Shown one piece after another: positions 1 through 6,771 of a stretch of DNA of 7,752 bases. The notes below the pieces were generated by a model, which did no database searches, had not been told where the DNA came from, and saw only the letters and a list, made by a program, of their open reading frames with translations. The stretch comes from CAZTKP01 sp964614215 (GTDB lineage Bacteria > UBP6 > UBA1177), in the NCBI GenBank assembly GCA_964614215.1, contig CAZTKP010000121.1:1-7752 (forward strand). The letters are read 5' to 3'. Both the position numbers and the translations under genes were made by a program. The first letter of the stretch is position 1. Each line of letters begins with the position of its first letter.

Positions 1-534
1 TTTAAGGGCTTTTTTGACTAAACGGTAGTAATCTTCCTGAAAGAGTGCGACTCCGGGACCGACTGGATCGCTTGAGTCAGTGATAATGAGGTCAAAATGA
101 TCTTCAAATTGGTCCAAAAACTTAAATCCGTCCTCAAAAGCAAGCGTTACTTTCTCATTTTCAAGTTCACAGCTTGTTCCGGGAAAATATTTCTGACAGA
201 CTCTCACAACTCTTTCATCAATTTCGCAAAGAACGGCTTCCTTAATTGATTCATGCTTGAGAATTTCTCTGATAGCTCCACCGTCTCCGCCTCCGACAAC
301 AAGAACTCTTTCAGGATTCTTGAGTGTGCAGAGCGGCATGTGGGTTATCATCTCGTGATAGACAAACTCATCCTTTTCCGTGAGCATCACAAGTCCGTCA
401 AGTGTGAGCAGGTTGCCGAAAAATTCTGTCTCATAAACGTCTATTTTCTGAAATTTTGACTGTTCTTCGTGAAGTTTGCTTTTAACTTTAAGTCCGAGAC
501 TCGCCTTATCATCATAATTTTCTATAAACCACAT
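1..534 (-). CDS. speE: Spermidine synthase (polyamine aminopropyltransferase), C-terminus cut by window edge
   Basis: Transfers the aminopropyl group of decarboxylated S-adenosylmethionine to putrescine (or a related amine), giving spermidine and methylthioadenosine in the cytoplasm. The reverse-strand reading gives 178 residues starting MWFIENYDDK and is still open at base 1. Full-length family members are about 280 residues, so roughly a third is missing. Visible motifs are the family signature YHEMITHMP (59-67), the Rossmann glycine loop GGGDGG (81-86), the acidic cofactor-binding CEID (103-106), and the catalytic stretch DSSDPVGP (153-160). The ATG at 534-532 is chosen because an AAAGGAG ribosome site lies about 8 bases upstream, inside the end of the preceding gene. 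Only three bases separate the two genes, so it is the second gene of an operon with the arginine decarboxylase. The acceptor could instead be agmatine, as in the aminopropylagmatine route; the visible part does not decide this. Confidence 0.95.
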   Translation of the reverse strand, partial: MWFIENYDDKASLGLKVKSKLHEEQSKFQKIDVYETEFFGNLLTLDGLVMLTEKDEFVYHEMITHMPLCTLKNPERVLVVGGGDGGAIREILKHESIKEAVLCEIDERVVRVCQKYFPGTSCELENEKVTLAFEDGFKFLDQFEDHFDLIITDSSDPVGPGVALFQEDYYRLVKKALK

Positions 535-537
535 TAA

Positions 538-1029
538 CTATTCTCCTTTTAATTTGCTGTCCCAGAGAACTACCGCCGCAAAAGCTGTCGCAATGTTGAC
601 AACCTTATGTTCAACACCCTTACTTTTTATGGTGTATTCGGTAATTCCTCTCATTTCCATCGATTCGGCCGCCATTTCGCGAACCTTTGCCTCGACATAT
701 TCAAGAGGTGCATGGTTGTGATGCTCCATGATGACTCCATTGATGTTTCTGTCATTAGGCATTGCAATGGCGATCGCCGCTGAAATTGTTTCTCCAGGCT
801 CGGAACTTGTAATGTCAGCGTAGGCGAGCGGAACAAAGCTTCCCGGAGCGATCTGAAAAGGTTCAACTTCCTTTGAATTTGGAGGAAGAATGCTCGACAT
901 CTTTATCAGGTTGGTGTCGCCGATCCCTGAAGCCAGAAGGGCACCGTCAAAGGATGTAAGCTCGGTTTTTCCTTCACTTGCACCTGCACAGAAAAAATGA
1001 ATATCGGGAATATTCTTAAGATCTATCAT
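538..1029 (-). CDS. pdaD: Pyruvoyl-dependent arginine decarboxylase (PvlArgDC)
   Basis: Decarboxylates arginine to agmatine, the entry step of arginine-derived polyamine synthesis, using a pyruvoyl group made by self-cleavage rather than PLP. The 163-residue length matches the family. The N-terminal half carries GASEGKTEL (16-24), FDGALLASGIGDTNLI (27-42) and then KMSSILPP (43-50). By comparison with the Methanocaldococcus jannaschii enzyme, cleavage should fall between Ser45 and Ser46, with Ser46 becoming the pyruvoyl group. PGETISAAIAIAMP (78-91) and GVIMEHH (98-104) follow, where Glu102 matches the family's catalytic glutamate. The start is an ATG with a GAGAGG ribosome site about 5 bases upstream. 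It is the first gene of the unit with speE and is preceded by a good sigma-70-like promoter. A histidine-decarboxylase-like specificity is unlikely given the close match to arginine-type members. Confidence 0.93.
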   Translation of the reverse strand: MIDLKNIPDIHFFCAGASEGKTELTSFDGALLASGIGDTNLIKMSSILPPNSKEVEPFQIAPGSFVPLAYADITSSEPGETISAAIAIAMPNDRNINGVIMEHHNHAPLEYVEAKVREMAAESMEMRGITEYTIKSKGVEHKVVNIATAFAAVVLWDSKLKGE

Positions 1030-1069
1030 CGTAGCCTCTCAAAACATTTAATTAACAAAACAGCCCGCG

Positions 1070-1099
1070 ATTTTACATTTAGATGGAATCCCCTGTCAA
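1070..1099 (-). promoter_or_regulatory. Putative sigma-70 promoter of the pdaD-speE operon
   Basis: Reading the minus strand, a perfect -35 box TTGACA (1099-1094) is followed after 18 bases by TAAAAT (1075-1070). This would start transcription near 1063, about 34 bases before the pdaD ATG. It lies back-to-back with the speD promoter in a 171-base gap, so one regulator could act on both units. No clear operator palindrome or riboswitch fold was seen by eye. Prediction from sequence only. Confidence 0.55.
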
Positions 1100-1129
1100 T
1101 CATTTTTTAACGCAGTGTTCATTTTTTAT

Positions 1130-1157
1130 TTGAAAATCATCAAATAGGGATTATATT
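1130..1157 (+). promoter_or_regulatory. Putative sigma-70 promoter of speD
   Basis: TTGAAA (1130-1135), a 16-base spacer and TATATT (1152-1157) form a reasonable sigma-70-type promoter. Transcription would start near 1164, giving a leader of about 37 bases with a GGAG ribosome site (1190-1193) before the TTG start of speD. Prediction from sequence only. Confidence 0.5.
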
Positions 1158-1200
1158 GCATTCCTCAGTTCCTTTTTAATCTTTTTTATGGAGACCTATC

Positions 1201-2046
1201 TTGGCAAAAGCAAAAAAAAGAGACAGCAGAAAAAAACTCAAACTTTATGGATTTAACAACCTTACCAAAACCCTCAGTTTCAATATCTATGACGTCTGTT
1301 ATGCTGAAACTTCTGAAAACAGGAAAAACTACATCGAATATATTGATGAGGAGTACAATTCAGAGCGTCTGACAGGAATTCTTGAACAGGTTGCCGACAT
1401 TATCGGTGCTAATATCCTCAACATTGCAAAGCAGGACTACCATCCGCAGGGTGCAAGCGTTACAGTTCTTATTTCCGAGGAAAAGATCACTGAACCCTGT
1501 ATCGATGAAGACCTTGCTGCAACTGAAGATGAACTTTCTGCGGTTGATGATGTGGTCATGCATCTTGACAAGTCGCATCTTACAGTCCACACCTATCCTG
1601 AAAGTCATCCGGAAAACGGGATAAGCACTTTCAGAGTCGATATCGACGTTTCTACCTGCGGCAGGATCTCTCCGCTTAAGGCATTGAATTTTCTGCTTGA
1701 TTCGTTTGAATGTGATATTGTCAACCTTGACTATCGTATCAGAGGTTTCACGAGAAGAGTTGACGGTACGAAGATATTCACAGACCATAAGATCAACTCT
1801 ATCCAGAACTATATCCATCAGGATACTTTGAGCAGATACCATTCGGTAGACCTCAACGTCTATCAGGATAACATCTTTCACACAAAGATGATCCTTCGTG
1901 ATTTCGAGCTGGACAACTACCTTTTCGGTTCCGAGTCAAAACAGCTGAATTCATATAAGAAAAGAAAGATAGTTAAACGTCTTCAGAAGGAGATGAACGA
2001 GATCTTTTACGGCAGGAATATCCCTAACTCTCCTAAGTACTACTGA
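1201..2046 (+). CDS. speD: S-adenosylmethionine decarboxylase proenzyme, Escherichia coli type
   Basis: Makes decarboxylated AdoMet, the aminopropyl donor used by SpeE. The 281 residues match the E. coli-type (long bacterial) SpeD closely along their length: KLKLYGFNNLTKTLSF (12-27), GANILNIAKQDY (69-80), PQGASVTVLISEE (82-94), HLDKSHLTVHTYPE (121-134), VSTCGRISPLKALN (150-163), INSIQNYI (about 199-206) and FYGRNIP near the end. By analogy with E. coli Lys111/Ser112, self-cleavage should fall between Lys124 and Ser125, leaving a pyruvoyl group on the alpha chain. Cys153 matches the catalytic cysteine. The start is TTG: GGAG lies 7 bases upstream, an in-frame stop sits at 1177-1179, and no in-frame ATG or GTG lies between that stop and residue 1. 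The ATG at 1188 is out of frame. The protein has about ten extra Lys/Arg-rich residues at the N-terminus and a slightly longer acidic loop (about 95-118) compared with E. coli. Confidence 0.95.
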   Translation: MAKAKKRDSRKKLKLYGFNNLTKTLSFNIYDVCYAETSENRKNYIEYIDEEYNSERLTGILEQVADIIGANILNIAKQDYHPQGASVTVLISEEKITEPCIDEDLAATEDELSAVDDVVMHLDKSHLTVHTYPESHPENGISTFRVDIDVSTCGRISPLKALNFLLDSFECDIVNLDYRIRGFTRRVDGTKIFTDHKINSIQNYIHQDTLSRYHSVDLNVYQDNIFHTKMILRDFELDNYLFGSESKQLNSYKKRKIVKRLQKEMNEIFYGRNIPNSPKYY

Positions 2047-2469
2047 TCATTTCTCCAGATCATATTCAAAATTTGCTGACTTTATCTCAATCCTTTTTTT
2101 TCCGTAAGGTTGAATATATACCTTGTTTAGAGCGGGATTCCAGATTATAAAGCTGCAGCTGCTGGAATATTCTTCCTTGTCACGGATGTCGTTATCATTG
2201 TCATCCATCCAGAACCGCAGGTCAATAGAATATGTGTGGCCTTTTTTTATCATGTCCTTTTTAAGATCGATGGTCATACTGTAGTAACCGCTGGCACCCA
2301 TTAGCTTGCTGACAGACTTGCCGTTTCTATCAGATCCGTCCTTGAAAAGAGCCACCTTGTTATATTTTTTTGTGGCTGCTCCTGTGATCTTGAGAACAGA
2401 AAAAGGCGGTTCCTGAGAAAAAAGACTGAAAGTCAGAAGAAAAAGTGTGAAAATTAAAATATGTTTCAT
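2047..2469 (-). CDS. Small secreted protein of unknown function
   Basis: I do not recognise a family. The 140-residue protein starts with a typical Sec signal peptide: Lys2, a hydrophobic core ILIFTLFLLTFSLF (4-17), and a likely signal peptidase I site after Ser18 before QEPP. There is no lipobox cysteine, so export to the periplasm or outside is expected rather than lipid anchoring. The mature part of about 120 residues looks beta-rich, with alternating hydrophobic residues, a basic patch around 70-77, and an acidic cluster WMDDNDNDIRDKEE (87-100) that resembles a calcium-binding loop but lacks the usual glycine. Cys105 is the only cysteine, so there is no internal disulfide. The ATG has a strong TGGAGGT ribosome site. 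Its TGA stop directly abuts the speD stop on the other strand, and it diverges from the large lipoprotein gene. Confidence 0.8.
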   Translation of the reverse strand: MKHILIFTLFLLTFSLFSQEPPFSVLKITGAATKKYNKVALFKDGSDRNGKSVSKLMGASGYYSMTIDLKKDMIKKGHTYSIDLRFWMDDNDNDIRDKEEYSSSCSFIIWNPALNKVYIQPYGKKRIEIKSANFEYDLEK

Positions 2470-2509
2470 GGGTTACCTCCAGAAGAACACAAACATTCAA
2501 TATGCTCGA

Positions 2510-2537
2510 ATGATAACAGAGATTAGATACCAGTCAA
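2510..2537 (-). promoter_or_regulatory. Putative sigma-70 promoter of the small secreted protein
   Basis: On the minus strand, TTGACT (2537-2532), a 16-base spacer and TATCAT (2515-2510) form a plausible promoter. Transcription would start near 2503, about 34 bases ahead of the ATG. Its -35 box lies 16 bases from the -35 box of the oppositely directed lipoprotein promoter. Prediction from sequence only. Confidence 0.5.
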
Positions 2538-2553
2538 ATTTTCAGAGATATCT

Positions 2554-2581
2554 TTGAGTAAAATACAGATTCGGGTATAAT
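2554..2581 (+). promoter_or_regulatory. Putative sigma-70 promoter of the large lipoprotein gene
   Basis: TTGAGT (2554-2559), a 16-base spacer and a perfect TATAAT (2576-2581) lie 38 bases ahead of the ATG at 2620. Transcription would start near 2588. The ribosome site that follows is weak (GGGGAC about 6 bases before ATG). Prediction from sequence only. Confidence 0.6.
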
Positions 2582-2619
2582 TACCGCCAGTGTGTGATTA
2601 AATATTTTGCGGGGACATC

Positions 2620-5600
2620 ATGAAAAGAATTTTATCAGTTGTTTTTATCTTTACGCTTGTTTTTCTTTTTTCCTGTGATGACGGGAAGAAGAAGATAGAC
2701 GACACTGACCTCCTTGATTCAGATGCGGTTGCAGCTACTGATGAGGATCAGGATGAAGAGCAGGACATTTCGGTCGATGAGACGGAAGATGTCGCGGATG
2801 AGGAGCAGGATGAAGAGAAGGATGAGGAAACTGACGAGGACAACTATGTCGATCCATGTAATCCCAATCCCTGTACTGAAGAGAACCGTACAGTCTGTGA
2901 AGCGGATGGAGCAGGTGGTTACCAGTGTCTCTGCGATGCTCTGACATGTGAAATTGATGGAGCATGTTACAAAGATGGCGAAGTTAATCCGATGGACGGA
3001 TGTTCTGAATGTAACCGTGATTTTTCGGATTCTCAGTGGTCAGTCAGACCTGACGGAAGCTACTGTGAAATGAACCCGGGAATTCCAGGGAGCGGAATAT
3101 GCAGAGGCGGTTTCTGCGGCGGTTTTGGAGAGTGTGACAGCAGAGCCTACGCACAGACGGCAGGAATGCCCTGTAACTATGACAGTGAATGTGCAACAGG
3201 AAGATGTTACAGACTCACCGATTTCGCAGGTGGATTTTCAAGTGTTTCAGTATGTACTTCAACATGTGCCGAAGATGAAGACTGTCCGGGAGATATGCTC
3301 TGTAACTATTCAAATGATTATGGATACGAGTGTATGCCTCTTTACACGACAACAGTGATAACTCCTGAACCTCTGATGGCTGATTACAAGCCGTGTAATA
3401 AGGATGAGGACTGTGAGGGCGGACTCTGTCTGGCCTACGGTGATAAGACTTTCTGTACAAAGGACTGTGAAAGATCCAGTGGTGGTGGCATCAGTCTTAC
3501 TGCGTGCGGAACCTGCGGATCATGTAAAGACAACGGCGATGAACTTGGTTTCAAATACAAATACTACTGTGTTCCTGACGGTTCCGGAGATGTGGGAAGC
3601 AACTGTGAATCGGGAATGGACTGTGAGAGCGGTGCATGTTATGAAACTTACTGTACTGACGGTTGTGGTGGAATTCTCAGTTCATGTCCTGATAAATATG
3701 ACTGTATGGAGGATGTCTATCAGGAAGGAGTTAAAACATGTGTTGACTCAAGCAGATTAAATATGGTTGATGGTACTCCCTGCATGGAAGATTACCAGTG
3801 TATAAGCGGACTTTGTAAGGAATTCCCTACCGGAAAATACTGTTCAGCTCTCTGTATGGATAATCCCTGTGTAATGGGTAACTGTGTGGAAAGCGGAATT
3901 GTTACCATTGATACAGTTCTTACTCTTTACGAATCCGATGGAACAACTGAAGTAGGTAGTAACGATAACGGGGGAGAAGGGAACCTTTCCAATTTGAGCT
4001 CATCTCTTACCGAAAGTGGTACCTACTATATAAAGATCGAAGGAAAGACAGCTGATGTTGCAGGTCACTATCGATTCGCAGCTTACGAAAGTTCAAGTCA
4101 GGAACAGAAAGTTCTTGTCAATGAAGTTGAGCCCAATGATTCAAAGGACGATGCTCAGAAAGTAGATCTTGATACAGTTGTTGAAGCCGTTCTCACAGCA
4201 GGGCAGGCTGACTGGTATGAGGTCGAGATAACAGTTGAGACTGACAAAACCTTTTATCTTAGAACTTCGACAATTCCTGCAATTGAAATGAGCTGTGCGC
4301 CTGATTTTCTGACGGAACATTCAGAGTACGGTCAGACCTGTAAATATGACTGGGAATGTACCTCTGGCCTTGAATGTCAGCAGGATCTTCTGATGTGTAC
4401 AAAAGAATGCGAAGCTGATGCGGACTGTCCCGGCGGAGTCTGTTACGAATATATGGAGGATTTTCTTTACTGTGTTCCTGACTACCAGTACGAAGTTCAG
4501 CCTGACGGGTACTTCTGCAATTTCTATTACGATTGCGAGAATACGTGCTATCCGGATGAAACGCTTCAGGTCTACTACTGCAGTTCGGAATGTACTACAG
4601 ATGATGACTGTATGGATATAGCGGGTTGTTATGACGGCTGGTGCAGAAAGGCGTATCCGGGAAGAACAGCTGTATATAATCCCTGTAGATTTGACGATGA
4701 CTGTGAAAAGGGGACAGTCTGTCTGAACGGTCTCTGTACTAACGAATGTACAGGCGACAGTGACTGTAAAGGAAACGAAGCTGTAACTCCGACTGGAGAC
4801 CAGAAGACCTGTACAAGCTGTGAGACCAATCAGGACTGTCAGCTTGTTTTCTACGATATGGGACAGTGTGTGGAAGATTACGACGGGACAAAATTCTGTA
4901 TCCAGGATTGTTATGATGATCCTTCAGTTTGTCCTGAGGGCACAAGATGTTTCAGTTCAGGCGGCGGAAGGATATGCTATCCTGTTTCAGGAAGCTGTAA
5001 ATCAGGAAAGGCTACCTGCGGAGAGGATGGACAGTGCATCGTGGGTAGATTTGATGACGGCTGGGCATGTAGAGAGGATGACGAGTGCAGAAGCGGAATA
5101 TGCAGAGAGGGCACCTGTCAGTCCGGAACATGCAGTGAGGATGGAGACTGTGGTTGTGATGATCTGACATGTTCAAGTGGAAACTGTGTTGCAGATGACA
5201 CTGACAGCACAATTGAGATTGAACCTAACGATACGACCGCTGATGCTCAGGTTCTGAGTGGATCAGGCTTTGTAGCAGCCTATTTTAACCATGTCGGAAA
5301 TATAATCGAGACAGATATTTTCAAGGTTTCGCTTAAGACTGATGAGTATCTTAATGTGAGAACACATCCATTCTGTGACACCGGAGCGGACACATATCTT
5401 CGTTTCCTTGATGGAAGCGGAAATCTGATAGGGGATTGGCAGAATGATGACATTAGTCCGAGCGGCGGATACTACTTCTCGGAACTTCTTGAATATAAAG
5501 CGACTGCCGACACGGATATTTACATTGAAGTTACTCAGTCACCGCTTAGTCCTACAGCACAGAACGTTCCTTATTTCCTTGAAGTTCAGATCTTTGAGCC

Positions 5601-6771
5601 GGCTGCAAATGACAGCTGCGCAGATGCTGAAACGCTGACAGAAGGAACGCACAGCAAGACAATTCTCGGTGCAACAAATCAAACAGATACCTCAACATGT
5701 TCAGGTGGTTACGGTTCAGGTCCGGATCTTTTCTACAAGGTCTCTGTTCCTGCAAACAAGGCGATGATATTCAGAGTCACCCCTGAATCGGATTACTTTA
5801 AACCGGAACTTTCAGTGCTTGACGGATGTACGGCTGTTGAGGATGACTGTCTGACAGGAGGAGCGATCAGTGACTGGGGTGAGGCTCAGGAAGTCAGTTA
5901 CCTTAACGATACAGCATCAGCAAAGGAAGTTGTGGTGGCTCTTGATACCCCGATGCTTCCTTTTGAATATGATTTCACTATCCAGATAGCGTTTGAAGAC
6001 GGTGCGACACCTGCGAACGATCTAATCGCCGGAGCAATTGAACTTACCGGAACGGGAACCGAGGACGGCTCAACCATAGGTGCGAATGATGATTATAAGC
6101 CGGCGGGAGGAATTTGTGACGGCGCTGCTCTTGACGGAGCAGATGTAGTTTATGAGGTTAATCTCGCTGAAGGTGACTACATGCACATAGTGATCTCTGC
6201 AGCTTTCGGAGCAGCCGTCTATCTTGTTGACTCTACGGATCTTGATAACTGTCTGACAGGCGGCTGGGGATTTAACTACTCAGCTGAAAGTGAACAGAAA
6301 GTTTATCTCATTGTTGACAGCTCAAAAATAGAAAGCTACGGAAAGTTCACAATTGACTACATAATCGGAAGCTCAGGACCTTGTGAAGGAGTCTGCGATA
6401 CAGCTGAGCACAGAGAGTGCAGCGACGGAACCAATCTCTGTATGTGTGATCAGGAAACCGGACTTCTGAAACCGACAGACTGTAATGCCTGGTGTATGGA
6501 CACATATACCGCAAACTCAGGATCATGCATGAGCAACGACGATGGAAACGGCTGTGTCTGTGAATATACATGCACCGACACCGCAAAAGTCCAGGAAGTC
6601 TGTGAAATGGGGGCACCCTCGAACTGTACATGCGCAGCAAGTGATCCATGCGGCTGGGTCGAAGACGGAATATGCAACACTTTCTGTGCTGATTTTTTCC
6701 CTGCAGATCACTTCGATGACACAGTTGACTGCAGCAGCGGTTCAGTTATGAAATCTGTTTTTGTGATGTAA
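2620..6771 (+). CDS. Giant Cys-rich surface lipoprotein with EGF-like, disulfide-repeat and PPC-like domains
   Basis: A 1383-residue exported protein, not matched to a named gene. Order by residue: signal peptide with lipobox LFSC (lipidated Cys19); acidic tether (20-78) rich in Asp/Glu; EGF-like segment starting DPCNPNPC (78-106); Cys-rich repeats (about 107-422), with units like C-x4-C-x9-C-x14-C and recurring D-x-DC and SGxC; a Cys-free PPC-like block (about 425-556) with swapped halves; more Cys-rich repeats (559-856); a normally ordered PPC-like domain starting EIEPND (866-990); two further beta domains starting ANDSC (996-1125) and ANDL (1132-1249); and a C-terminal Cys-rich region (1255-1371) ending in a Notch-LNR-like DPCGWVEDGICNTFC...FDDTVDC. 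No protease or glycosidase catalytic signature is visible, so binding, adhesion or structural roles on the cell surface are more likely than catalysis; this is inference. It has its own promoter and appears monocistronic. The stop codon overlaps a palindromic element, and the last 12 residues look unrelated to the preceding module. Confidence 0.85.
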   Translation: MKRILSVVFIFTLVFLFSCDDGKKKIDDTDLLDSDAVAATDEDQDEEQDISVDETEDVADEEQDEEKDEETDEDNYVDPCNPNPCTEENRTVCEADGAGGYQCLCDALTCEIDGACYKDGEVNPMDGCSECNRDFSDSQWSVRPDGSYCEMNPGIPGSGICRGGFCGGFGECDSRAYAQTAGMPCNYDSECATGRCYRLTDFAGGFSSVSVCTSTCAEDEDCPGDMLCNYSNDYGYECMPLYTTTVITPEPLMADYKPCNKDEDCEGGLCLAYGDKTFCTKDCERSSGGGISLTACGTCGSCKDNGDELGFKYKYYCVPDGSGDVGSNCESGMDCESGACYETYCTDGCGGILSSCPDKYDCMEDVYQEGVKTCVDSSRLNMVDGTPCMEDYQCISGLCKEFPTGKYCSALCMDNPCVMGNCVESGIVTIDTVLTLYESDGTTEVGSNDNGGEGNLSNLSSSLTESGTYYIKIEGKTADVAGHYRFAAYESSSQEQKVLVNEVEPNDSKDDAQKVDLDTVVEAVLTAGQADWYEVEITVETDKTFYLRTSTIPAIEMSCAPDFLTEHSEYGQTCKYDWECTSGLECQQDLLMCTKECEADADCPGGVCYEYMEDFLYCVPDYQYEVQPDGYFCNFYYDCENTCYPDETLQVYYCSSECTTDDDCMDIAGCYDGWCRKAYPGRTAVYNPCRFDDDCEKGTVCLNGLCTNECTGDSDCKGNEAVTPTGDQKTCTSCETNQDCQLVFYDMGQCVEDYDGTKFCIQDCYDDPSVCPEGTRCFSSGGGRICYPVSGSCKSGKATCGEDGQCIVGRFDDGWACREDDECRSGICREGTCQSGTCSEDGDCGCDDLTCSSGNCVADDTDSTIEIEPNDTTADAQVLSGSGFVAAYFNHVGNIIETDIFKVSLKTDEYLNVRTHPFCDTGADTYLRFLDGSGNLIGDWQNDDISPSGGYYFSELLEYKATADTDIYIEVTQSPLSPTAQNVPYFLEVQIFEPAANDSCADAETLTEGTHSKTILGATNQTDTSTCSGGYGSGPDLFYKVSVPANKAMIFRVTPESDYFKPELSVLDGCTAVEDDCLTGGAISDWGEAQEVSYLNDTASAKEVVVALDTPMLPFEYDFTIQIAFEDGATPANDLIAGAIELTGTGTEDGSTIGANDDYKPAGGICDGAALDGADVVYEVNLAEGDYMHIVISAAFGAAVYLVDSTDLDNCLTGGWGFNYSAESEQKVYLIVDSSKIESYGKFTIDYIIGSSGPCEGVCDTAEHRECSDGTNLCMCDQETGLLKPTDCNAWCMDTYTANSGSCMSNDDGNGCVCEYTCTDTAKVQEVCEMGAPSNCTCAASDPCGWVEDGICNTFCADFFPADHFDDTVDCSSGSVMKSVFVM
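3892..4287 (+). other. Cys-free insert: PPC-like domain with halves in swapped order
   Basis: Codons 425-556 of the large lipoprotein. Residues 430-488 (IDTVLTLYESDG ... GTYYIKIEG ... HYRFAA) look like the C-terminal half of a bacterial pre-peptidase C-terminal (PPC) domain. Residues 500-553 (VNEVEPNDSKDDAQ ... ADWYEVEITV ... FYLRTST) look like the N-terminal half. The linker AYESSSQEQKVL joins them. The later PPC-like domain of the same protein (866-990) runs in the usual order: EPND, DIFKVSL, YLNVRT, then DTYLRFLDGSG and DIYIEV. The insert sits between Cys422 and Cys559, which otherwise match Cys608 and Cys618 of a neighbouring repeat. The exact borders are uncertain by several residues. 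Confidence 0.6.

Noticed and set aside
253..459. 68-residue plus-strand reading inside speE
   Set aside because: It is antisense to the glycine-loop region of speE and looks like no known protein.
1188..1190. ATG as an alternative start of speD
   Set aside because: It is out of frame with speD (13 bases upstream of the TTG) and overlaps the ribosome site.
1030..1200. Riboswitch or attenuator between pdaD and speD
   Set aside because: Leaders are only about 35 bases each by the predicted starts, too short for a known riboswitch, and no convincing hairpin was seen.
1360..1881. 173-residue minus-strand reading opposite speD
   Set aside because: It lies wholly antisense to a strongly conserved speD, shows no recognisable motif and has no credible ribosome site; it is a shadow of speD codon use.
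4820..5167. 115-residue plus-strand reading, and other 60-118 residue readings inside the lipoprotein gene
   Set aside because: They are alternate frames of a Cys/Asp-rich repeat gene whose biased codons leave other frames open. None has a start signal or family motif.
2620..6771. A new defence or toxin system centred on the giant lipoprotein
   Set aside because: No nuclease, toxin, protease or immunity-like partner is visible, and the neighbours are polyamine and repair housekeeping genes; the sequence does not support it.
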